A DNA stretch of 50,306 bases from an uncultured Lachnospiraceae bacterium (GTDB lineage Bacteria; Bacillota; Clostridia; Lachnospirales; Lachnospiraceae): the NCBI GenBank assembly GCA_910579685.1, contig CAJTVN010000031.1, positions 1-50,306 on the forward strand. Reading direction: 5' to 3'. This document shows positions 35,061 to 42,012 of this stretch, piece by piece. Numbering within the stretch: position 1 is the stretch's first letter; each line of letters starts with the position of its first letter. The notes beneath the pieces are model-generated. The model did no database searches and was not told the DNA's origin. It saw nothing but the letters and a program-made list of their open reading frames with translations. Both the position numbers and the translations under genes were made by a program.

Positions 35061-35101
35061 GGGCACCGTCAGCTCTGCTGACATATTTCATCTGGGTGCC
35101 C
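35061..35101 (-). promoter_or_regulatory. second hairpin between T-box terminator and trpE
   Basis: GGGCACC (35061-35067) pairs with GGTGCCC (35095-35101) and encloses a perfect GTCAGC-TCT-GCTGAC hairpin (35068-35082). It is downstream of the T-box terminator, has no T-run, and lies about 70 bp before the trpE start codon. Function unknown; mRNA stability or an extra control step is possible. Confidence 0.5.
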
Positions 35102-35109
35102 GTGTGCAT

Positions 35110-35147
35110 AAAAAAAGTCCCTGACAGAAAATATTTCTGTCAAGGAC
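35110..35147 (-). terminator. T-box-controlled intrinsic terminator
   Basis: Arms at 35134-35147 and 35117-35130 form a 14-bp stem with one mismatch (core TGACAGAAA with TTTCTGTCA), followed on the minus strand by seven T (35116-35110). The 5' arm region lies just after the T-box sequence, as required for the competing antiterminator. Confidence 0.88.
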
Positions 35148-35395
35148 GAATAAACGATCCGCGGTGCCACCTTGATTTACAGCTATGCTGTACGCTTAAC
35201 AGGATACCATCATATCCCTGGCAGCTGACGTGTGCCATACGTTGCAGAATACTGGGCAGGTGTATACCTGCTTTTCACTGCACCCTCAGCGGTCCATTTG
35301 ATGACTTGTTTTCCACCCGCTCTCAGCTTACCGGGTTCTCTGTAGGAGCATCATCACCGTTATCTCCGCCTCATCGGTTTCGGTGATATTTAATT
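35110..35395 (-). ncRNA. tryptophan T-box riboswitch
   Basis: The leader of the trp operon carries the T-box sequence AAGGTGGCACCGCGG (35173-35159), followed by a terminator. Further upstream a stem I-like region contains the specifier UGG (35296-35294) in the context AAATGGACCGC, the codon for tryptophan. Uncharged tRNA-Trp pairing with specifier and T-box would favour the antiterminator and turn the operon on when tryptophan is scarce. The 5' end is inferred from the promoter. Confidence 0.9.
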
Positions 35396-35401
35396 TTTTA
35401 C

Positions 35402-35430
35402 ATAATAGCGCAGGATGGGGGAGATGTCAA
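35402..35430 (-). promoter_or_regulatory. promoter of the trp operon leader
   Basis: TTGACA (35430-35425) and TATTAT (35407-35402) are 17 bases apart on the minus strand and place the transcript start just before the T-box stem I. Confidence 0.85.
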
Positions 35431-35515
35431 CTGTTTTTTCTGCTGTAAAAAGTGTGAAAAAGTGAAAAGCTGGTGAAATGTAGTTATTCTGTTTGTTTTA
35501 TGATATATTACTGAT

Positions 35516-35553
35516 ATGATGCCAGGGTCAAGATGCCTTAGGTTTGGCATCAT
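35516..35553. repeat. short inverted repeat sharing the MITE left end
   Basis: ATGATGCCA (35516-35524) and TGGCATCAT (35545-35553) are a perfect inverted repeat. The first 15 bases TGATGCCAGGGTCAA equal the left end of the element at 25153. No target duplication is visible. It may be a deletion relic of the same element, lying 21 bp before the next gene. Confidence 0.5.
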
Positions 35554-35574
35554 TAATCGCAAGGAGGAACGCCA

Positions 35575-36210
35575 ATGAGAAAATTTGCAGTAATACTATA
35601 CCCGCACTTCTCTTTACAGGAAATCACGTGCCTTACCAGTGTCCTTACCGTGTGGTTTGGCGAAAAGATTGATTTCATAGCCAGCAGGGACGGGGAATAT
35701 CTGAGTGAGGAAGGGTTACGGGTTCTGCCCACAAAAACGACTGCGCAGGCAAAGATCACGAACTATGATTGTGTAATCCTGCCGGGGACTATCAATCCGC
35801 TTCCTGCACTGTTTGACGAGGATCTGATTGATTTTTTGAGAAGCGGTATCGGCACGGACGTAACCTTTGCGGCGATTTCCTCTTCCCCTGTGCTGCTGTC
35901 AAAATCAGGGATTTTGAACGGAAGGAAGTTTACCTCGGGATTTTTTATGCAGATGGCGGATACGTTCCCGTTTGTCGAAAAGGAAAACTTTGTGCATAAA
36001 GGAGTCGTGGAGGACGGAAATGTTATCACGGGGATTGGTATGTTTTTCAGGGAATTTGCGGAGGCGGTGCTGCGGAAATTCGAGTATGATATCGGAACAA
36101 GCTTTATGCGTGATATTCCGGAAGAATATACGGAGGAAGAGTTGACTTTTTACTGGTCCGAAGAGGAGTATCGTGAATTTTTGGAGGAACTGAAGGAGTA
36201 TACTTTGTAG
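35575..36210 (+). CDS. DJ-1/PfpI-family protein
   Basis: The 211-residue protein has the DJ-1/PfpI fold features: a beta-start KFAVILYPHFSLQEI, DCVILPGTINPL and the elbow AAISSSPVLLSKSGILNGRK. Where active members have a nucleophile cysteine, this one has serine, so it may be a sensor or binding protein rather than a hydrolase/deglycase; the serine is common in this Clostridia subgroup to my knowledge. The C-terminus is acidic. AAGGAGG precedes the ATG. A weak hairpin (GGCCCGG 36232-36238 with CCGGGCC 36249-36255) follows. Confidence 0.8.
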   Translation: MRKFAVILYPHFSLQEITCLTSVLTVWFGEKIDFIASRDGEYLSEEGLRVLPTKTTAQAKITNYDCVILPGTINPLPALFDEDLIDFLRSGIGTDVTFAAISSSPVLLSKSGILNGRKFTSGFFMQMADTFPFVEKENFVHKGVVEDGNVITGIGMFFREFAEAVLRKFEYDIGTSFMRDIPEEYTEEELTFYWSEEEYREFLEELKEYTL

Positions 36211-36325
36211 GAACATTTTTTGTGACACGCAGGCCCGGCGCTGCCTGACCGGGCCCAATGCGGAATCATCTGTCCTGCAATAATCACAATTTTTCGCCCC
36301 ATATAGGCCTCCTTATCCACATCTT

Positions 36326-36619
36326 TTAAGGAATTGGGTTATATTCAGCGACAGCTTTATCAAGTAACTTTTCTAAAATTGTCAAATAATCAGTTCCCAT
36401 ATTTTTTACTTTTTCAAGCGTTGCGGACGAAACATAAAGTGTAAGCGGCTCTCCATGAAAAGGTTTTGCCTCTCTTGCAGAAATAAATGCTTTTTCCATC
36501 TCGTCCGTCATTTCAGGGGAATCTTCGTCATAAACAACAGGTAATTCTTTTGCTTTCGTAATCAGCTGTTTTTCTGTATTGGTCAATACAGCAGTATGAT
36601 TCAGTTCAAATGTTACCAT
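36326..36619 (-). CDS. BrnA-like antitoxin
   Basis: The 97-residue protein has the PVVYDEDSPEMTDE segment seen in partners of BrnT, followed by a C-terminal helical region with ATLEKVKNMGTDYLTILEKL that can act as a ribbon-helix-helix DNA-binding part. It overlaps the toxin gene by 14 bp and would bind and neutralise it and repress the pair. Confidence 0.7.
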   Translation of the reverse strand: MVTFELNHTAVLTNTEKQLITKAKELPVVYDEDSPEMTDEMEKAFISAREAKPFHGEPLTLYVSSATLEKVKNMGTDYLTILEKLLDKAVAEYNPIP

Positions 36620-36881
36620 AGTACACCTTCCTTTCTCTTTCTGTTGCGAGACGTGCGGAAATTAATCGAATATTCTGAGTACGCTCGGTATAAACGACAA
36701 ATAAGACCTCATTCGCTAAACCGATTGTAATATACCGGTCTTCATTTATACTATGTGTCTCGTCATAAATTTCTATTCTGTTTTCATCAAGGAAAACTTT
36801 TGCCGCCGTTTCGAACAAAATACCATGTTTTTCGAAATTAAGTTTTGCCTTATTTTCATCCCACTCAAATCTTAGAGACAT
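36606..36881 (-). CDS. BrnT-family toxin
   Basis: The 91-residue protein starts FEWDENKAKLNFEKHGI and has VFLDE, RYITIGLANEVLFVVYTER and IRLISARLATERERKVYY. These are the standard BrnT signatures of a RelE-fold ribonuclease. It is the first gene of a type II toxin-antitoxin pair; toxin-first order is normal for BrnTA. Confidence 0.88.
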   Translation of the reverse strand: MSLRFEWDENKAKLNFEKHGILFETAAKVFLDENRIEIYDETHSINEDRYITIGLANEVLFVVYTERTQNIRLISARLATERERKVYYGNI

Positions 36882-37032
36882 ATCTCGCTACCTCTCGCAA
36901 TAAATCCTGATCAGGCAGAAAAATTAAATATTTGACTCATCCAGCCCTTCGACTTACAATATACTTTACATGACCTCGCTGGGGATTGTCAAAGTATTTT
37001 GTGAAATAAAATCAGTAGAGGGGGCATACTAA

Positions 37033-37482
37033 ATGACCGAAGTCAAATTTTACGAGGAAGCGGCGGATGAGCTTCTGAAATTTGCGGTGATTATTGCAAA
37101 GAGCGGGGATAAGTGGATTTTCTGCAAACACAGGGACAGAGATACCTGGGAGGCGCCCGGCGGCCACAGGGAGCCGGGAGAGAATATTGCGGATACGGCC
37201 AAAAGAGAGCTGTATGAGGAAACCGGGGCGCTGGAATTTACGATCAGGCCGGTCTGCGTATATTCCGTGACGAGAACGGAGGCGCCCGGCGGGGAAGAGT
37301 CTTTTGGAATGCTGTACTATGCGGATGTAAAAACATTCGAAGAGGAGCTGCACAGCGAGATCGAGAGGATTATTCTTACGAAGGAGCTTCCGAAAGAATG
37401 GACTTATCCTGAGATTCAGCCCAAGCTCCTTACAGAGGTGTCGAAAAGAATGGAAAGCGGCCAGGAGGAGAGCCATGCCTAA
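37033..37482 (+). CDS. Nudix hydrolase
   Basis: The 149-residue protein has a complete Nudix box at 44-66 (G-x5-E-x7-RELYEETGA). It would hydrolyse a nucleoside diphosphate derivative; the substrate is unknown. The ATG has AGAGGGGG upstream. It overlaps the following regulator gene by 8 bp. Confidence 0.88.
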   Translation: MTEVKFYEEAADELLKFAVIIAKSGDKWIFCKHRDRDTWEAPGGHREPGENIADTAKRELYEETGALEFTIRPVCVYSVTRTEAPGGEESFGMLYYADVKTFEEELHSEIERIILTKELPKEWTYPEIQPKLLTEVSKRMESGQEESHA

Positions 37483-38047
37483 CGCGACCAAGCCGGCGCT
37501 GGAAGCGTCCCTGAAAAAGCTTTTGTTACATAAACCCATTGACAAGATTACCATTGCGGATCTGACGGCGGACTGCGGTATCAGCCGGATGTCCTTTTAT
37601 TACCATTTTAAGGATATTTATGACCTGGTGGAATGGGTGTGCGTGGAGGACGGAAAACGTGCGCTGCAGGGAAAGAAAACCTATGACACCTGGCAGGAGG
37701 GGATGCGGCAGATTTTCGAGGCAGTGATGGAGAACAAGCCTTTTATCCTTAACGTTTATCGGGGAGTGGGGAGGGAGAAGGTCGAAAATTATTTGTATAA
37801 GCTTACCTTCCACCTGATTGCGGGAGTGGTGGAGGAAAAATGCGTGGGAAGCGGCCTGGCCAAGGAGGACAAAGGCTTTATCGCTGAATTCTATAAGTTT
37901 GGCTTTGTGGGGATCATGCTGGACTGGATTGACCGGGGAATGAAGGAAGACTATGAGGAGATCGTGAGGAAGATGGGCATCACTCTTTACGGGAATATCA
38001 CGAATTCCATCGCTAACTTTGAGCAGAAGCAGAAGAAACAGCAGTAA
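37475..38047 (+). CDS. TetR/AcrR-family regulator
   Basis: The 190-residue protein has an N-terminal helix-turn-helix (IDKITIADLTADCGISRMSF followed by YYHFKDIYDLVEW) typical of TetR, and a C-terminal helical domain like that of the DhaS-type subgroup (FYKFGFVGIMLDWIDRGMKE). It is co-translated with the Nudix gene. The oleate hydratase gene lies 170 bp downstream behind a terminator and is a candidate target. Confidence 0.82.
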   Translation: MPNATKPALEASLKKLLLHKPIDKITIADLTADCGISRMSFYYHFKDIYDLVEWVCVEDGKRALQGKKTYDTWQEGMRQIFEAVMENKPFILNVYRGVGREKVENYLYKLTFHLIAGVVEEKCVGSGLAKEDKGFIAEFYKFGFVGIMLDWIDRGMKEDYEEIVRKMGITLYGNITNSIANFEQKQKKQQ

Positions 38048-38074
38048 CAGAGAGAAACAGAAGAGTATTTTATC

Positions 38075-38117
38075 AAAACAGGCGGAATGATAAGTTTTTG
38101 ATCATTCCGCCTGTTTT
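38075..38117 (+). terminator. strong terminator after the regulator gene
   Basis: A perfect 17-bp stem (38075-38091 with 38101-38117, nine-base loop) begins with AAAA and ends with TTTT, so it can work in both directions. Confidence 0.88.
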
Positions 38118-38216
38118 GTAAATGGAAAGCGGGAAGGAAAAGGGATAGGATAGGGTCATGACAAAGAAAACAGAGAAGATTCCGAAAGGGAAAGATAAAG
38201 AAAGGCGGTAAATCGT

Positions 38217-40199
38217 ATGGCAAACAAGAAGAACGTTGGAATTGGGATGGCAGTATTGGCTGCAGGTGCGGGAGCGGCTGCAGTGGCGGTAAAAAATCAC
38301 AAGAAGACAGAGGCGGCCACTGCCAAAAAGAAAAAAGCTGCGGCGGATAACGGATACCGGAATACGGAAATCGGCAAAAATGAAAAGAACAGCAAAGGGA
38401 TTTACTATTCAAGCGGCAATTATGAGGCGTTTGCAAGACCCAGAAAGCCTGAGAGGGTGGAGGAGAAAAACGCTTACCTGGTAGGCAGCGGTCTGGCTTC
38501 CCTGGCGGCGGCCTGCTTCCTGGTGAGGGACGGACAGATGCCCGGATCCCATATTCATATTCTGGAGGCCATGGACATAGCGGGAGGAGCCTGCGACGGG
38601 ATTTATGATTCCACCAGAGGCTATATCATGAGGGGCGGAAGGGAGATGGAAAACCACTTTGAATGTCTGTGGGATCTGTTCCGCAGCATACCTTCTCTGG
38701 AAACGCCGGGAGTATCGGTGCTGGATGAGTATTACTGGCTGAATAAGGAGGATCCCAACTTCTCCTTATGCCGGGCCACGAAGGAGCAGGGGAAGGACGC
38801 CCATACGGACGGAAAGTTCAACTTAAGCCAGAAGGGCTGCATGGAGATCATGAAGCTGTTTCTGACAAAGGATGAGGATCTTTATGACAAGACCATTGAG
38901 GACGTGTTTGACGAGGAGGTTTTTGATTCCACCTTCTGGCTCTACTGGAGGACCATGTTTGCCTTTGAGAACTGGCACAGCGCCCTGGAGATGAAGCTGT
39001 ACTTCCAGAGGTTTATCCATCATATTGCGGGGCTTCCGGATTTCAGCGCCCTGAAGTTTACCAAGTACAATCAGTATGAGTCGCTGATTCTGCCCATGCA
39101 GAGGTATCTGGAGGAAGCGGGGGTTGACTTCCAGTTTAACACGGAAGTTACCAACGTGATTTTCGAGAAGGAAAACGGGAAAAAGGTGGCAAAGGCCATT
39201 GAGTGCCGGGTAAAGGGAGTGGAAAAGGGAATCATGCTCACGGAAAACGACCTGGTATTCGTGACAAACGGCAGCTGTACGGAGGGCACTGTTTACGGAG
39301 ATCAGAATCATGCGCCAAACGGGGATGCGGAAGTCAGAACCAGCGGCTGCTGGAGCCTGTGGAAAAATATTGCAAAGCAGGATCCCTCCTTCGGACACCC
39401 GGAAAAGTTCTGTTCCGATGTGTCAAAAACCAACTGGGAATCCGCGACCGTCACCACTCTGGACGACAAAATCCTTCCTTATATCACGAACATCTGCAAG
39501 CGCGATCCGAAGAGCGGCCAGGTAGTCACGGGAGGCATCGTGAGCTGTCAGGATTCCAGCTGGCTCATGAGCTGGACCATCAACAGACAGGGCCAGTTTA
39601 AGGATCAGGATAAGGATCAGGTCTGCGTGTGGGTTTACGGGTTGTTTACGGACGTTCCCGGCGATTTCGTGAAAAAGCCCATGCGGGAGTGTACCGGAGA
39701 GGAAATCACACAGGAATGGCTGTATCACCTGGGTGCGCCGCAGGAGGAGATCCCGGAGCTTGCGAAAAACAGCGCTGTCTGTGTTCCCACTATGATGCCT
39801 TATATCACGGCCTTTTTTATGCCAAGGGCAAAAGGCGACCGTCCCGATGTGATTCCGGACGGCTGTGTGAACTTCGCATTCCTGGGACAGTTTGCGGAAA
39901 CACCCAGAGATACGGTTTTTACCACGGAATACTCGGTGAGAACCGCCATGGAAGCCGTGTACGGACTGCTGGGCGTTGACAGAGGCGTGCCTGAGGTGTG
40001 GGGAAGCGTGTACGACATCCGGGAGCTGCTCTCCAGCAGTGTGAAGCTGATGGACGGGAAGTCCCCGTTGGAAATCGAACTTCCGGGGCCTTTAAACGCC
40101 CTGAAAAAACCTGTGCTTCATGTGGTGAAGGGAACCGTGATCGAAAAGGTTCTGAGGGACTATGGCGTGATAAAGGACGGAATGCTTTCGGGCAAATGA
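38217..40199 (+). CDS. oleate hydratase with an N-terminal membrane-anchor-like extension
   Basis: From about residue 61 (GIYYSSGNYEAFARPRKPE) the protein is a standard FAD-dependent fatty acid double-bond hydratase (MCRA family). It has the dinucleotide fold YLVGSGLASLAAACFLV, GGREMENHFECLWDL with the catalytic region, and the C-terminal FLGQFAETPRDTVFTTEYSV. It would make 10-hydroxystearate from oleate, a detoxification reaction. The first 60 residues are unusual: KK, then an alanine/glycine-rich hydrophobic stretch at about 8-25, then a lysine/alanine-rich linker. That looks like a membrane anchor. AGGCGG precedes the ATG; a later start at about residue 61 is not an ATG. Total 660 residues against about 590 for the family. 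Confidence 0.9.
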   Translation: MANKKNVGIGMAVLAAGAGAAAVAVKNHKKTEAATAKKKKAAADNGYRNTEIGKNEKNSKGIYYSSGNYEAFARPRKPERVEEKNAYLVGSGLASLAAACFLVRDGQMPGSHIHILEAMDIAGGACDGIYDSTRGYIMRGGREMENHFECLWDLFRSIPSLETPGVSVLDEYYWLNKEDPNFSLCRATKEQGKDAHTDGKFNLSQKGCMEIMKLFLTKDEDLYDKTIEDVFDEEVFDSTFWLYWRTMFAFENWHSALEMKLYFQRFIHHIAGLPDFSALKFTKYNQYESLILPMQRYLEEAGVDFQFNTEVTNVIFEKENGKKVAKAIECRVKGVEKGIMLTENDLVFVTNGSCTEGTVYGDQNHAPNGDAEVRTSGCWSLWKNIAKQDPSFGHPEKFCSDVSKTNWESATVTTLDDKILPYITNICKRDPKSGQVVTGGIVSCQDSSWLMSWTINRQGQFKDQDKDQVCVWVYGLFTDVPGDFVKKPMRECTGEEITQEWLYHLGAPQEEIPELAKNSAVCVPTMMPYITAFFMPRAKGDRPDVIPDGCVNFAFLGQFAETPRDTVFTTEYSVRTAMEAVYGLLGVDRGVPEVWGSVYDIRELLSSSVKLMDGKSPLEIELPGPLNALKKPVLHVVKGTVIEKVLRDYGVIKDGMLSGK

Positions 40200-40259
40200 G
40201 ATAAAAACCGCAATCCTTCGGATCCGTATTCTGGACGCAAGGGTGGCGCCGGTGATTGC

Positions 40260-40345
40260 ATTCCTTGGGGTGTACGGCGGAATTAATTGACTATTTTTAC
40301 TGCCGTACACCCCAAGGAATTAATTGATTATTTTTACTGCCGTAC
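40260..40345. repeat. 19-bp perfect inverted repeat plus 30-bp direct repeat at the ybjQ 3' end
   Basis: ATTCCTTGGGGTGTACGGC (40260-40278) pairs exactly with 40302-40320 across 23 bases. In addition 40279-40308 and 40316-40345 are direct copies with one mismatch, 37 bp apart. The second copy is the 3' end of the YbjQ-like gene. The structure probably arose by a template-switch duplication and can act as a two-way terminator. Confidence 0.75.
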
Positions 40346-40634
40346 CATAGGCGATTACCTCAGCAGCACCGGACATGACAGAGGATGTGCCGTAGCGGAT
40401 GTTGATAATGGCGTCGGCGCCAAGCGCCTGCGCCTCGTCAACCATGCGCTTTACGGCAATCTGCCGTGCCTCGTTGAGCATCTGCGTGTAACCTACAAGC
40501 TCGCCGCCCACAAGCGTTTTCATGGCGGCCATAAAGTCACGCCCTACATTTTTGGTGTGCACAACGGTTCCTTTCACAATTCCGAGAGGCTCGATCTCTT
40601 TTCCCGGGATGTGATCAATATTTAGAAGCTTCAT
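40320..40634 (-). CDS. YbjQ (UPF0145) family protein
   Basis: The 104-residue protein shows the family features GIVKGTVVHTKNVGRDFMAA, GGELVGYTQML, EARQIAVKRMVDEAQALGAD and AIINIRYGTS. Function is unsettled; a pentameric heavy-metal-binding-like fold is known. It overlaps the MerR gene by 20 bp and is co-transcribed with it. Confidence 0.88.
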   Translation of the reverse strand: MKLLNIDHIPGKEIEPLGIVKGTVVHTKNVGRDFMAAMKTLVGGELVGYTQMLNEARQIAVKRMVDEAQALGADAIINIRYGTSSVMSGAAEVIAYGTAVKIIN

Positions 40635-41259
40635 CTAATTCTCCTCCTTCAATTTCTTTCAGCCTTTCTCTCAGCGCCAGCAGCGTACCGCCGATAAACA
40701 GTAGCGGAATGCCGATGAAAAATACGAGCACAAGTCCTGGCATATCGCTGTCCATCACGCTGCACCATATCATAAAAGCGATAAAAGCAAGCATGAATGA
40801 AATAAAAACAATCGCTGATAACAGAGAGTTGCGCCGCAGAGCCTTTTGATCCCTTTTCTGAACATTCACAAATCTGGTACCTCCTTCTTCCATATTATCA
40901 ATATCAGTCAGAAGCTGCCCGGCATCTATGGTTTCCAGGCTGGCCTTTTCGGAAAGGAGCCTTTCACAGAAGCTTGCCGTGGCGTCCAGATTTTTCCGCT
41001 CCCGCTCCAGGGTAATCAGGTGACGCTGCAGACAATCCTCCAATGTGAGCAGGCGGGCCTGCAGCCGTTTGATTTCCTCAATAGGGATCCCCAGTCTGCG
41101 CAGGAGCTTGATTTGGCGCAGGATACGGATATCCTCATCGGAGTAATCCCGGTAGCCGTTGCTCAGATTGCGCATGGGTTTTAAAAGTCCCTGCTGTTCG
41201 TAGAAACGGATGTTTTTTCTGGTGATGCCGACTTCCTGCTCGGCTTCGTTGATCTTCAT
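40615..41259 (-). CDS. MerR-family regulator with C-terminal membrane segments
   Basis: The 214-residue protein has the MerR winged helix (KINEAEQEVGITRKNIRFYE, LLKPMRNLSNGYRDYS, EDIRILRQIKLLRRLGIPIE) and a coiled dimer helix. After about residue 145 come two hydrophobic segments (LLSAIVFISFMLAFIAFMIW and LVLVFFIGIPLLFIGGTLLA). It is thus a membrane-bound one-component regulator, possibly sensing envelope or membrane state. It lies upstream of and overlaps the YbjQ gene. Confidence 0.85.
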   Translation of the reverse strand: MKINEAEQEVGITRKNIRFYEQQGLLKPMRNLSNGYRDYSDEDIRILRQIKLLRRLGIPIEEIKRLQARLLTLEDCLQRHLITLERERKNLDATASFCERLLSEKASLETIDAGQLLTDIDNMEEGGTRFVNVQKRDQKALRRNSLLSAIVFISFMLAFIAFMIWCSVMDSDMPGLVLVFFIGIPLLFIGGTLLALRERLKEIEGGELDEASKY

Positions 41260-41336
41260 GACGTTCCCCCCTCAAAACCATTCTGTACTGATGAGCGTAT
41301 CTTATACCTTCCACAGGGTGGAAGGTCAATAGGAAT

Positions 41337-41564
41337 TCAGAAAAAATATTCAGAAAGATATTTACCCGCATCTTTGAATCTGTCAAACCGCTTTGTGCCA
41401 AAGCAGCCTTGACAGGCCGCAGATGGGAAAAGTCTGGTCTCGGACATTTGTATTCCGCATTTTTTGGCGCACAGCGAATAGTCATATTCCTGCCTGCCGA
41501 TATTTTCCCGGTCACCGGAGGAAGGAAATTTAATGATCCAGTATTCCCGCTTTTCTGTGGTCAT
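41337..41564 (-). pseudogene. fragment of a HipA-like kinase gene
   Basis: The 75-residue frame contains EYWIIKFPSSGDRENIGRQE and ETRLFPSAACQGCFGTKRFD. These match the nucleotide-binding start of HipA-family kinases. The usual N-terminal domain before it and the whole catalytic remainder are absent; after KRFDR the frame drifts and stops. It follows the HipB-like gene by 17 bp, the normal hipBA order, so this is a decayed toxin. Confidence 0.65.
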
Positions 41565-41581
41565 AAAATACAGTTAGCTGT

Positions 41582-41869
41582 TTAATCTTTTCCATTTAAG
41601 ATCTCCTCAATAGAAAGAGGAGGCACATCCTCAAAAAGGTGTGCGAGCTCATCATCTATATCAAGTGCTATGGCTATTTTGGTAAGCGAAAGAAGCGAGA
41701 TCTCGCCGCTTCGTTCAAACCTTTTCAGAGAACCCAGGCTCACGCCGGAGATCTCGCTCAGCTTTTGCTGTGATATTTTTCGTTTTTTTCGGATGGCCCG
41801 GACTCTTTCCGAAATGAGTCTTTCTATTTCGGGCGGTGTTTTCTGCAAAAAGGGAAATTGTGTATTCAT
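41582..41869 (-). CDS. HipB-like XRE-family regulator
   Basis: The 95-residue protein has an XRE helix-turn-helix: VRAIRKKRKISQQKLSEISG followed by VSLGSLKRFERSGEISLLSL. It would be the antitoxin and autorepressor of a HipBA pair whose toxin is now only a scrap. The ATG at 41869 is preferred over a TTG at 41893. It is divergent from the giant Rhs gene, with 143 bp between the starts, and may therefore also act on that promoter region. Confidence 0.75.
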   Translation of the reverse strand: MNTQFPFLQKTPPEIERLISERVRAIRKKRKISQQKLSEISGVSLGSLKRFERSGEISLLSLTKIAIALDIDDELAHLFEDVPPLSIEEILNGKD

Positions 41870-42012
41870 AGATAATATTTTATCCCAAATCAATAAATGG
41901 GTTTTATATTTCTTTTATAATTTATGCAGCAGGAAAATTTGTTTACATTTCCCCCTTGCTCTCCTTTTTATAGTTAACAGCCGGCTGAGAAAAAAAGAAA
42001 AAGGAGAGACAT

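Noticed and set aside
41337..41869. Functional HipBA toxin-antitoxin pair
   Set aside because: The HipA part is only about 75 residues, lacks the catalytic half and ends out of frame, so only the HipB-like gene is intact.
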